From an uncultured Selenomonas sp. (GTDB lineage Bacteria > Bacillota > Negativicutes > Selenomonadales > Selenomonadaceae), in the NCBI GenBank assembly GCA_905372355.1, contig CAJPOT010000002.1:62001-126000 (forward strand): a stretch of 64,000 nucleotides of DNA, read 5' to 3'. The position numbers and the translations under genes are program-made. Position 1 is the stretch's first letter. Every line of letters begins with the position of its first letter. Positions 54,838 through 63,531 of this stretch are shown piece by piece. The notes under the pieces are model-generated. The model had not been told where the DNA came from and did not search any database. It was given only the letters and a program-made list of their open reading frames with translations.

Positions 54838-57419
54838 CGCTTTCCCTCCTCTCCCTTCACCTGCTGCTGCAGACGGTACAGTTCATTCAAAGCTTCCAAC
54901 GGCGTCATGGCCATGACATCGAGCGACAGAATGGTATCACGCAGGGACGGGGCGAAGAGCGAACCCATCAAGGCGGCTTCTTCCTGCGGCGCCGCTTGCT
55001 CAGGCGCTTTCGAGGAAACGGCGATGCCCGCGCATTGCTCGATTTCATCGAGAATTTCCTGCGCCCTCTGCGTGACGTTCTTTGGCAGACCCGCCAGACG
55101 CGCCACATGGATGCCGTACGACTTGTCCGCGCTGCCCCGGATGATGCGGCGCAGGAAGGCGACCTTCGCGCCGCGTTCCTTGACCGCGATGCAATAGTTC
55201 TTTATGCGTTCATCTTCCATATCCGTCAGTTCATGATAATGCGTGGCAAACAGCGTCTTGGCATGAATCTTGCTGCGCATGTATTCGACGACAGCGCGCG
55301 CGATGCTCATGCCGTCAAAGGTGCTCGTCCCCCTGCCGATCTCATCGAGAATCACGAGGCTGTCCTTCGTCGCGTACTTCAAGATCTGCGCCACCTCATT
55401 CATCTCGACCATGAAGGTACTCTGCCCGCTGACAAGGTCATCGCTCGCCCCGATGCGCGTGAAAATGCGGTCGACAGGAGAAAATGTCATCTCCTTCGCC
55501 GGCACGAAGCTGCCGCTCTGCGCCATGAGCGTCAAAAGGGCGACCTGGCGCATGTAGGTCGACTTTCCCGCCATATTCGGCCCTGTGATAAGCATGATCT
55601 CGCATTCTTGATGGTTTAGTTCGGTATCATTCGGCACGAAGAGGTCGTTCGTGAGAATGCGCTCCACGAGTGGATGCCTGCCGTCGCGAATGGAGATTTC
55701 CCCATTTGCTGCGAGTTTGGGACGCACATAGTTATAGTTGTTCGCAGCTTCGGCGAGACTTGCGAGCACATCGAGGACGGCGATGTGCTGCGCCGTCTGC
55801 TGGATGCGGCTCAGATCCGCCTTGATCGTCTCGCGGATCTCCGTGAAAAGGCGATATTCGATCTGGACGATCTTTTCCTGTGCGCCGAGGATCTTCGTTT
55901 CAAACTCCTTGAGTTCCTCCGTGATGTAGCGTTCGGCATTCGCCAATGTCTGCTTTCTTATATAGCGCTCGGGCACGAGATCGGCGCCGCTGCGGCGCAC
56001 CTCGATATAGTAGCCGAAGACCTTGTTGTAACCGATCTTCAAGGTTTTGATTCCTGTGAGTTCTTTTTCACGCTCCTCCATCTGCTGCAGCATCTTCTTG
56101 CTGTCATGCGAGATATGGCGATACTCGTCGAGTTCCGCATCATAGTTTTCTTTGATGATGCCGCCTTCTCTGAGGGAAATGCCCGGCTCTTCCACGATCG
56201 CACGCTCCAAGAGCGATACGATTTCTTCAAAGAGCGCGATGCCGCCCTCTGCTTCGCGCAAGAGCGGCGCAGAGACTGCGGCAAGCCGCGCCTTCAAAGG
56301 AGGCAATGCCCCGAGCGACAGCTTCAGCGCGACGAGATCTCGCGCATTCGCCGTGCCCACTTCGATGCGCGTCAAAAGGCGCTCGCAGTCAAAAATTTCC
56401 CGGCAATGCACCTGCACATCCTCGCGCAGGGAAAAGTCTGCGGCAAACTCCGCCACGCCGTCCAAGCGCCGCTCAATCTTCTCACGGGAAAGCAGCGGAT
56501 ATTCGAGCCACTTGCGCAGAAGGCGGCTTCCCATCGCCGTTTTCGTGAAGTCGAGGACATCGAGCAAGGTATCCTTCTTGCCGCCGTCACGCAGATTGCG
56601 GATGATCTCCAAGTTGCGCAAAGTATATGTGTCGAGGACGAGGTTTGCGCTCGCATCGAGGTAGATCAGGCGGTTGATATGCGAAAGATCTGTCTTGACC
56701 GTCTCATGCAGATAGTCAAGCAGGACGGCGACCGCCTTTTGTGCAAATTCACGCCGCGGCAAGGAATCCTTGTCAAAGTGCTGTGTCAGACGCAGCTTCC
56801 AATCGGGGAATGCAGCCTTTCGATGCGTCAGGGCGCACTTCGGCATCCGAAGCGCAAGGAATTCGTCGAGTTCATCGCGGAAAGAAATCTCGCCCATCAG
56901 AATGAGTTCCGGCATCATCAGGCGATAAAGCTCATCGAAGAGCATCTGCCGCGCGGCCTTTCCCTCATAAACGCCGTAGAAGCACTCACCCGTCGAAACA
57001 TCGGCGGCGGCGAGTGCGAGCGCTTCCTCTTCCTCAAAAATCAGAGCTATATAGTTGTTCTGCGCATCGTGCAGCGAGGATTCCGCGAGCACCGTGCCGG
57101 GCGTGACAATCTTTATGACTTCACGCTTCGTAAGCCCCTTCGCCTTCGGGTCGCCGATCTGCTCGGCGATGGCAACCTTGTAGCCCTTGTTGATGAGCTT
57201 CGCAACGTAGCTCTCGGCGGCATGGTACGGAACGCCGCACATCGGCGTCTTCTCCTTGTTGCCGCTGCGGCTCGTCAAAGTCAGCCCAAGTTCCCGAGAA
57301 ACGAGCTTGGCATCATCGAAGAACATCTCATAAAAATCGCCGAGGCGAAAGAACAGTATCTCGTTGGGATACCGGTTCTTCGTTTCCAGATACTGCTGCA
57401 TCATCGGTGTGAGTTCCAT
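54834..57419 (-). CDS. mutS: DNA mismatch repair protein MutS
   Basis: Mismatch sensor, 861 residues. Domain I carries the mismatch-reading Phe-x-Glu in LGDFYEMF (around 34-41). The connector, lever and clamp follow, then the ATPase domain with Walker A TGPNMAGKSTYMRQ near 610, FTRIGASDDLVSGQSTFMVEMNE, Walker B VILDEIGRGTSTFDG and LFATHYHEL. The ATG at 57419 has AGGAGG just upstream; nine upstream codons are unlikely. A short hairpin separates it from miaB. Confidence 0.97.
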   Translation of the reverse strand: MELTPMMQQYLETKNRYPNEILFFRLGDFYEMFFDDAKLVSRELGLTLTSRSGNKEKTPMCGVPYHAAESYVAKLINKGYKVAIAEQIGDPKAKGLTKREVIKIVTPGTVLAESSLHDAQNNYIALIFEEEEALALAAADVSTGECFYGVYEGKAARQMLFDELYRLMMPELILMGEISFRDELDEFLALRMPKCALTHRKAAFPDWKLRLTQHFDKDSLPRREFAQKAVAVLLDYLHETVKTDLSHINRLIYLDASANLVLDTYTLRNLEIIRNLRDGGKKDTLLDVLDFTKTAMGSRLLRKWLEYPLLSREKIERRLDGVAEFAADFSLREDVQVHCREIFDCERLLTRIEVGTANARDLVALKLSLGALPPLKARLAAVSAPLLREAEGGIALFEEIVSLLERAIVEEPGISLREGGIIKENYDAELDEYRHISHDSKKMLQQMEEREKELTGIKTLKIGYNKVFGYYIEVRRSGADLVPERYIRKQTLANAERYITEELKEFETKILGAQEKIVQIEYRLFTEIRETIKADLSRIQQTAQHIAVLDVLASLAEAANNYNYVRPKLAANGEISIRDGRHPLVERILTNDLFVPNDTELNHQECEIMLITGPNMAGKSTYMRQVALLTLMAQSGSFVPAKEMTFSPVDRIFTRIGASDDLVSGQSTFMVEMNEVAQILKYATKDSLVILDEIGRGTSTFDGMSIARAVVEYMRSKIHAKTLFATHYHELTDMEDERIKNYCIAVKERGAKVAFLRRIIRGSADKSYGIHVARLAGLPKNVTQRAQEILDEIEQCAGIAVSSKAPEQAAPQEEAALMGSLFAPSLRDTILSLDVMAMTPLEALNELYRLQQQVKGEEGKR

Positions 57420-57451
57420 AAAGCCTCCTAAAGCGCTCTCGAACAAGAAAA

Positions 57452-57469
57452 GGGCAGCCTATGCCGCCC
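57452..57469 (-). terminator. Short hairpin between miaB and mutS
   Basis: On the minus strand GGGCGGC-ATAG-GCTGCCC (7 bp with one G-T) is followed by TTTTCTTG. It resembles a weak intrinsic terminator that could lower mutS-mutL expression relative to miaB. Confidence 0.5.
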
Positions 57470-57474
57470 CCGCC

Positions 57475-58809
57475 CTACTGCAATTCACCCTTGAGCACCC
57501 ATGTCTGCGGCTGCGTGATGCGCACGCGCACGATGTCGCCCTCGGTTTCCTGACCCTTTTTCTGCCACAGAACGATCTTGTTCGTCCCCGTCCTGCCCGT
57601 CCACACATCCTCATCGGTACGGCTCGGACCTTCCGCCAGAACCTCCTGCACCGTTCCTTTGAGCGCCGCATTCTTTTCCAAACTGATTTCATTCTGCACC
57701 TCCATGAGGCGGTGCAGACGTTCCTTCTTGACGGAATCTTCCACCTGCGCCTCCATCGTCGCAGCCGGAGTGCCCGAGCGCTTCGAGTAAAGGAACGTGT
57801 AGGCAGCGTCGTAGCGGATTTCCCGCAGGAAGTCGAGCAGTTCCCCAAAATCCTCCTCTGTCTCTCCCGGAAAGCCGACGATGAGATCCGTCGTGAGACT
57901 TGCGTCCGGAACAGCCGCACGAATCCGCTCGACGAGGGAACGATAGGCGTCCTTTCGATAGACGCGGTTCATCGCCCGCAAGATTCGGTCAGAACCATGC
58001 TGCACGGGCAGATGGAAATGCGGACAGATGTGCCTGCCCTGACGTACTGCGTCTATGACAGCATCGCTGAGATCCTTGGGATGCGAGGTCATGTAGCGCA
58101 CGCGCTCGACGCCCTTGACCGCATCGACCATGAGCAGAAGTTCCGCAAAGCTCGCAATCTTGTGATCCTTGCCGTAGGAGTTGACATTCTGTCCTAGGAG
58201 CGTAATTTCCTTGAAGCCCTGCGCTGCCGCCTCTTCCACCTCGCGCACGACGTCTTCCGGCCTGCGGCTATGCTCGCGGCCGCGCACATAGGGAACGATG
58301 CAATAGGTACAGAAATTGTTGCAGCCGTACATGATGGGCACCCAAGCGGAAAGCCGTCCCGTACGCTCGATCGGCACGTTCTCGGGCAGCGGCGCATCGC
58401 CCAACAGCACATCGACGACAGGACCGCGCCTTGCGGATTCAAGCCGACGAACCGTCGCCTTCAGCTCATGCACCTTGTTCGTTCCAAGCACGAAGTCGAT
58501 GTGCGGTGCACGGCGAATCAAGGCTTCGCCTTCCTTCTGCGCCATGCAGCCCGTGATACCAAAGATGAGCGCGGGATTCGCGCGCTTGATATGCTTGATC
58601 TCGCCGATCTTCCCGTAGACCTTGTCCTCCGCCGTCTCCCGCACACAGCATGTATTCAGAAGAATGAGATCGGCGCGCGCCATATCCTCCGTGCGCTCGT
58701 AGCCAAGCGTCGCCAACTGGCCTTCCATCCGCTCCGCATCGGAAATATTCATCTGGCAGCCATAGACGCCGATAAATGCCCTCTTCTTCTGCAAGATACC
58801 ATTTCCCAT
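57475..58809 (-). CDS. miaB: tRNA-2-methylthio-N6-dimethylallyladenosine synthase MiaB
   Basis: MiaB adds the methylthio group to i6A37 of tRNAs. It has the N-terminal UPF0004 domain with three cluster cysteines (YGCQMN at 18, NTCCVRE at 54, TGCMAQ at about 88), the radical SAM motif YGCNNFCTYCIVPYVRGREHS, and a C-terminal TRAM domain (EVLAEGPSRTDEDVWTGRTGTNKIV). The length of 444 is standard. AAGGAG lies 14 bases from the ATG, an unusually long spacing. The 5' leader contains the 160-bp repeat element. Confidence 0.96.
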   Translation of the reverse strand: MGNGILQKKRAFIGVYGCQMNISDAERMEGQLATLGYERTEDMARADLILLNTCCVRETAEDKVYGKIGEIKHIKRANPALIFGITGCMAQKEGEALIRRAPHIDFVLGTNKVHELKATVRRLESARRGPVVDVLLGDAPLPENVPIERTGRLSAWVPIMYGCNNFCTYCIVPYVRGREHSRRPEDVVREVEEAAAQGFKEITLLGQNVNSYGKDHKIASFAELLLMVDAVKGVERVRYMTSHPKDLSDAVIDAVRQGRHICPHFHLPVQHGSDRILRAMNRVYRKDAYRSLVERIRAAVPDASLTTDLIVGFPGETEEDFGELLDFLREIRYDAAYTFLYSKRSGTPAATMEAQVEDSVKKERLHRLMEVQNEISLEKNAALKGTVQEVLAEGPSRTDEDVWTGRTGTNKIVLWQKKGQETEGDIVRVRITQPQTWVLKGELQ

Positions 58810-58840
58810 GAAAAATTGACGTACTCCTTACAAAACTGAA

Positions 58841-59000
58841 GGAAGCGCTGATAAAATGAGGTCGCCCAGATTTGCACAGATGCGCTGTATCTATCGAGGA
58901 GACAAACCACAGGCGTAGCGGTGCTACGTCGAGGATTTGTCGACGACGAGAGGACAGCGCAGATGTGTGAAGATGGGTGGCTGAATTTATCAGTGATTCC
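58841..59000. repeat. Nested-palindrome repeat, full copy C, in the miaB leader
   Basis: The 160-bp unit is three nested inverted repeats. The outer arms are GGAAGCGCTGATAAA and TTTATCAGTGATTCC. The middle arms are CACAGATGCGCTGT (58875-58888) and ACAGCGCAGATGTG (58954-58967), 12 of 14 paired. The inner hairpin is CGTAGC/GCTACG (58914-58928). TGAA flanks both ends (58837-58840, 59001-59004). No protein is encoded. Copies B (25237) and A (2923) share its ends. It is transcribed in the miaB 5' leader. Confidence 0.8.
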
Positions 59001-59015
59001 TGAAATCTGCGTATC

Positions 59016-59044
59016 ATTATATAGTATTTTTCTTGAAATGTCAT
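59016..59044 (-). promoter_or_regulatory. Promoter of miaB-mutS-mutL, upstream of the repeat element
   Basis: ATGACA (59039-59044), 17 bases, TATAAT (59016-59021) on the minus strand. Transcripts from it must cross the whole 160-bp palindrome before reaching miaB, about 200 bases downstream. Confidence 0.7.
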
Positions 59045-59092
59045 ATTATTTTCTCATGACGTTCCAAGAGGTCAAGCCGAAGCCGCCCCCAA

Positions 59093-62000
59093 CTACATGA
59101 AAAGTTCCATCTGATCGCTCGCATCCATATCGGCAAGGCAGCCGTGCGCCTGCAGCGCCTCGATGCACGTCTTCGATACGCCCGTGCGCTTCTTGATGTC
59201 CTCGATGGACGTGAAGAGTCCGTCCTTTCGCGCCTCGACGATGCTGCGCGCGGCGGAAGCTCCAACGCCGCCCAAGGAGGCGAGCGGCGGCAGGAGGGAC
59301 TTCTCGTGGAGCACGAAGCGCTCCGCTTCGGAAGCGTAGATATCGACGCGCTCCATAAAAAAGCCTCGAAGATACATCTCCCAAGCAAGCTGCAGGACGA
59401 TGATCGTCGCTTTTTCCTTGATGTCGGGCGCTTCCTTCGCCTCCAATGCGTCGAGCTGCTTCTTCACATAGTCCTTGCCGCGCGCCACGACATCAGCGTC
59501 AAATTCCGCCGCACGAATCGAGAAATAGGCCGCATAGAAGGCGAGCGGATAATGCACCTTGCAATAAGCGATGCGCCAAGCCATCATGACGTAGGCGGTC
59601 GCGTGGGCGCGCGGGAACATGTACTTGATCTTCTGACATGCCTCGATGTACCATTCGGGGATGCCCCCCTCGCGCAGGATCTTCACCGTCTCTTCCTTGA
59701 TGCCCTTGCCCTTTCTGACTGATTCCATCGTCTGAAAGGAAAGGAGCGGATCGATGCCGCTGTGAATCAAGTACATCATGATGTCATCACGCGCCGATAT
59801 GGCTTCGCGCAGGGTACATTGACCGCTGCGGATGAGATCCTGCGCGTTGCCGAGCCAGACGTCCGTGCCGTGCGAGAAGCCCGAGATGCGCACGAGGTCG
59901 CTGAAGCACGACGGATGCGTATCGTCGATCATCTGGCGCGTGAAGCCCGTGCGAAATTCGGGAATGCCGAACGTGCCCGAATTCGCTCCAAGCTCCTTGG
60001 GATCGAGCCCCAGTGCCTTCGTCGAAGAAAAGATGCTCAGTGTCGCCGGATCGTCGAACGGTATCGTCTTGGGATCGCGGTGCGTGAGGTCTTCGAGCAT
60101 CTTGATGACCGTCGGGTCATCGTGTCCGAGGATGTCGAGCTTGACGAGACGGCTGCTGATCGAGTGATAGTCGAAATGCGTCGTGATCGTCGTCGTGTTC
60201 TTGTCGTCGGCGGGACGCTGGATCGGCGTGAAAAAGTGCACGTCCATATTGCGCGGCACGACCATGATGCCCGCAGGATGCTGTCCCGTTGTGCGCTTGA
60301 CGCCCATGCATCCGGCGGCGAGACTCGCGATGTAGGCATTGTGCTTCTTGACGCCCTTCTCCTCAAAGAACTTCTTCACATAGCCGAACGCCGTCTTGTC
60401 AGCGACCGTGGCGATCGTGCCCGCGCGGTAGACATTGTCCTTGCCGAAAAGCTCTTCCGTATACTTATGCGCCACGGGCTGATATTCGCCTGAAAAATTC
60501 AAATCAATATCGGGAACCTTGTCGCCGTCGAACCCGAGGAACACGGCGAACGGGATGTCATGTCCGTCTTTCAGAAGCTCCGTGCCGCAGACGGGGCATT
60601 TCCTGCTCGGCAGATCGTAGCCGCAGCCGACGGAGCCGTCCTCGACAAACTCGCTGAATTTGCAGTGCGGGCAGCGCCAATGCGGCGGCAGAGGATTGAC
60701 CTCCGTGATGTCGGTCATCGTCGCCACGAAGGAAGAGCCGACCGAGCCGCGCGAGCCGACGAGGTAGCCGTCATCGTTCGACTTCTTGACAAGGCGCTGG
60801 GCAATGAGGTAGAGCACCGAGAAACCATGCCCAATGATCGGCGTAAGCTCCTGTTTCAAGCGAGCTTCGACGACCTCGGGAAGGTTCTCGCCGTAGAGGG
60901 AACGCGCCTTGCGGTACGACATATCGCGGATTTCCTCCGCAGCGCCCGGAATCATCGGCGAATAAAGCTCGTCGGGAATGGGCTTGAACTTCTCGATCAT
61001 GTCGCTGACCTTGCGCGGATTCGTCACGACCGCCTCGTAGGCGGCTTCTTCCCCCAGATAATCGAACTCGGCGAGCATCTCCTCCGTCGTGCGCAAAAAA
61101 AGCGGCGGCTGCAGTTCCGCATCCTCGAAGCCCTTGCCCTTCATGAGAATCGCGCGGTAGATCGCATCCTCGGGATTGAGAAAATGGACGTCGCACGTCG
61201 CGATGAGCATTTTCCCAAGTTTCTTCGCTAGCTCCGCCACCTTGAGATTGATGCGCCGCAAGTCCTCGTCATCCTTGATGTGCGGGAATTTGTCGCTTCG
61301 CACTAGGAATTCATTGTTGCCGATGGGCTGGATCTCAAGGTAGTCGTAAAAACTCGCGATTTCCAGAAGCTCCTCTTCAGGCTTCTGCGCGACGATGGCA
61401 CGGATCAGCTCGCCCGCCTCACAGGCAGAGCCGACGATGACGTCCTCGCGGTATTCCTCAATGATGTGCTTGGGAAGGCGCGGCTGACGATGCAGATATT
61501 TCAGATGCGACAGCGACACCATCTGATAGAGATTGCGCAGGCCGTTCAAGTTCTTTGCCAGAAAAATGATATGGTTCGCGTGTTTCTGCTCAAAATCCTC
61601 TTGGACGAGATAGCCCTCCATGCCGTAGATGACCTTGATGTCGAGCTTGGACGCCGCCTTGGCTGCATCGGGGAACGCCTGTACGACGCCATGATCGGTG
61701 ATGGCGATAGCAGGCCAGCCCCAGGAAGCCGCCGTCTTGATCAGCGTTTCCGCCGAGACTACGGCGTCCATATTGCTCATGCGCGTATGCGCATGAAGCT
61801 CGACGCGCTTGACCTCGGACTTGTCTTCGCGCTTCGGCTTTTCCACTTTCTGCATCGAATCGACGAAGAGCATGAACTCGTTCTGGAACGTGTCAAAGCG
61901 AATCGCGCCCTTGACTCGTACGAGCATCCCTTCTTTCACGGAAGTCAGTGCCTTGTCGTATGCTTCCTGCTCCTTTTCCTTGAAGAACTTCTTGCAGCTG

Positions 62001-62860
62001 ATACCATTCGTCGCATCGGCGAGATCGAAGAGCAGCAGCTTCGTGTTCGTCTTGAACTCCCGTGAGCTGACGCGCCCGATCGTACCTGTCAGGATGACGT
62101 TCTTCATCTCGCCGTCAGTGTCGTCGATGGAAATCGCTTCGCCCGTAAACCTCTTGCCAAAAATCAAGTCTGCGCCATGCCCCGCCGTCCGCGTCATGGG
62201 CGCTGACCGATGCGCAGAAGCCGCAGCCGCTTTTTTCGGCTGCGCCGCAGAAGGCGCCGCGGCAGACGCTTCTTTCTTCTGCCGCAGATTTTCCTCATAG
62301 ACGCGATCCATCATGAGGTCGCCATCCTCTTCCAGGATGTCGTATTCCTCGTCAAGCGCCTTGTACGAAACGGTGCAGCGAATCGTGAGCATCTTCTCGA
62401 TGGCCTTCTGCAGGAGATTCGGCACATCGTGCGCGCGCAGAATCTCGCCCGAAAGCTCGCCCTTGACCTCAAGGAGCAGACTGCTCCCGTCGAAGATGCG
62501 CTTTGCATTCTTGAGCAGATGGAGCACCGTCGGATTGCCGTTGGCGGCAACGAGGCAGAGTTCCTTCCATGCGCGCTCAATGGAAGCCTCAATATCGAGA
62601 ACGTCCTGATAAAACACAAGATTCTCGATCTGCACCCGCTTCTTGATATATGCGCCCACATAGTCGAGGAGGCTCGTGCGGATGAATTCCTGCGTCTGCA
62701 GCAGAATCTCCCAAGAGTTCCCTTTCAGAGAAATCTCCACATGCTTGACGACGGCGGCAAAGAGAATCTTCTGCTCCGCTTGCGTAAGCTCGATGCCCTG
62801 CGTGAGTTCACGCAGGATATTTCTTTTTTCCGGAACAATACATAGCTTCTTCTGCATCAT
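59093..62860 (-). CDS. polC: DNA polymerase III PolC-type alpha subunit, apparently lacking the exonuclease domain
   Basis: The replicative polymerase, 1255 residues. N-terminal domain (1-225), OB fold (about 235-345), PHP (VELHAHTRMSNMDAVVS, ITDHGVVQAFPDAA), zinc knuckle (CPHCKFSEF to CPVCGTEL), catalytic PDIDLNFSGEYQ and C-terminal helix-hairpin-helix. In Bacillus PolC (about 1440 residues) a DnaQ-like exonuclease interrupts PHP; here IKVIYGMEGYLVQEDFEQ runs directly into HANHIIFLAKNLNGLRNLYQ, with no FDVETTG-type motif, and the protein is about 180 residues shorter. No frameshift is apparent. ATG at 62860 or 62857. It follows the SLT gene. Confidence 0.93.
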   Translation of the reverse strand: MMQKKLCIVPEKRNILRELTQGIELTQAEQKILFAAVVKHVEISLKGNSWEILLQTQEFIRTSLLDYVGAYIKKRVQIENLVFYQDVLDIEASIERAWKELCLVAANGNPTVLHLLKNAKRIFDGSSLLLEVKGELSGEILRAHDVPNLLQKAIEKMLTIRCTVSYKALDEEYDILEEDGDLMMDRVYEENLRQKKEASAAAPSAAQPKKAAAASAHRSAPMTRTAGHGADLIFGKRFTGEAISIDDTDGEMKNVILTGTIGRVSSREFKTNTKLLLFDLADATNGISCKKFFKEKEQEAYDKALTSVKEGMLVRVKGAIRFDTFQNEFMLFVDSMQKVEKPKREDKSEVKRVELHAHTRMSNMDAVVSAETLIKTAASWGWPAIAITDHGVVQAFPDAAKAASKLDIKVIYGMEGYLVQEDFEQKHANHIIFLAKNLNGLRNLYQMVSLSHLKYLHRQPRLPKHIIEEYREDVIVGSACEAGELIRAIVAQKPEEELLEIASFYDYLEIQPIGNNEFLVRSDKFPHIKDDEDLRRINLKVAELAKKLGKMLIATCDVHFLNPEDAIYRAILMKGKGFEDAELQPPLFLRTTEEMLAEFDYLGEEAAYEAVVTNPRKVSDMIEKFKPIPDELYSPMIPGAAEEIRDMSYRKARSLYGENLPEVVEARLKQELTPIIGHGFSVLYLIAQRLVKKSNDDGYLVGSRGSVGSSFVATMTDITEVNPLPPHWRCPHCKFSEFVEDGSVGCGYDLPSRKCPVCGTELLKDGHDIPFAVFLGFDGDKVPDIDLNFSGEYQPVAHKYTEELFGKDNVYRAGTIATVADKTAFGYVKKFFEEKGVKKHNAYIASLAAGCMGVKRTTGQHPAGIMVVPRNMDVHFFTPIQRPADDKNTTTITTHFDYHSISSRLVKLDILGHDDPTVIKMLEDLTHRDPKTIPFDDPATLSIFSSTKALGLDPKELGANSGTFGIPEFRTGFTRQMIDDTHPSCFSDLVRISGFSHGTDVWLGNAQDLIRSGQCTLREAISARDDIMMYLIHSGIDPLLSFQTMESVRKGKGIKEETVKILREGGIPEWYIEACQKIKYMFPRAHATAYVMMAWRIAYCKVHYPLAFYAAYFSIRAAEFDADVVARGKDYVKKQLDALEAKEAPDIKEKATIIVLQLAWEMYLRGFFMERVDIYASEAERFVLHEKSLLPPLASLGGVGASAARSIVEARKDGLFTSIEDIKKRTGVSKTCIEALQAHGCLADMDASDQMELFM

Positions 62861-62869
62861 ACGCCTCGC

Positions 62870-63499
62870 TCAATCTTCCTTGTCGCCGTAAAGCTCCAAA
62901 TACTTCTGCCTGTTCTTCAGAACACTCATCACATAGGCGCGCGTTTCCTCATAAGGTATGGCGGAAACCTCACGAAAATCCATGCCCCAATGATTTTCTT
63001 CCATCCAATCGTGCACATTGCCGCGTCCGGCATTGTACGCTGCCAGAGCCAGCACGTCGTTGCCCTCGAACTCCTTTTCCAGCGAAGCGATGTACCATGT
63101 GCCGTACTCGATATTCTTCTGCGGTTCATGCAGTTCGCCCGGATTATACTCCTGATCGTCAATTTGCTCGGAAATCCACAGCGCCGTTTCCGGCATCAGC
63201 TGCATCAGGCCGACGGCGCCGCGATGAGATTTCGCCCCGCTTTGAAACTTGCTCTCCGACAAGATCATGCCCGCCACGAGAGAACTGTCCACCTTGTACT
63301 TTGCAGCGTAATGCTCGACAACCGAGCGATATGGATAGGGGTAGATGTACTGACGCTGCATGGATTCCGACTGCATGGCGAAAAAAAAGGAAAACGCCAT
63401 GCACAGGATGACAACGCCAAGGAAGAAAGCGGCAAAGCGACGATTCGTCTCCTGCCGTCTCTGCCTGACGCGCCTGTGAAAATCATTGCCCTCCGCCAT
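62870..63499 (-). CDS. SLT-domain lytic transglycosylase
   Basis: The 209-residue protein has an N-terminal basic tail and a membrane helix (about 22-42), then a soluble-lytic-transglycosylase domain with the catalytic Glu82 in GMILSESKFQSGAKSHRGAVGLMQLMP, and ALAAYNAGRGNVHDWM and IPYEETRAYVMSVL. It cleaves peptidoglycan between MurNAc and GlcNAc. The ATG at 63499 has AGGGAG five bases upstream; a longer frame overlapping coaE is rejected. The coaE-slt pairing recurs in clostridia and Negativicutes. Confidence 0.92.
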   Translation of the reverse strand: MAEGNDFHRRVRQRRQETNRRFAAFFLGVVILCMAFSFFFAMQSESMQRQYIYPYPYRSVVEHYAAKYKVDSSLVAGMILSESKFQSGAKSHRGAVGLMQLMPETALWISEQIDDQEYNPGELHEPQKNIEYGTWYIASLEKEFEGNDVLALAAYNAGRGNVHDWMEENHWGMDFREVSAIPYEETRAYVMSVLKNRQKYLELYGDKED

Positions 63500-63531
63500 G
63501 CAAGCTCCCTCTTCCCTCTGTGCGGCGCATC

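Noticed and set aside
55674..57431. A 585-codon plus-strand open frame opposite mutS
   Set aside because: Antisense shadow of mutS with no ribosome site or domain; same reasoning applies to the frame at 13433-14851 opposite ligA.
58466..59044. A 192-codon minus-strand frame running through the repeat element and into miaB
   Set aside because: It spans the promoter, the palindrome and the wrong frame of miaB; the peptide only reflects the repeat sequence.
60900..61700. A frameshift or assembly error explaining the short PolC
   Set aside because: The frame is continuous and family-like on both sides of the missing exonuclease position, and the deficit matches a whole domain.
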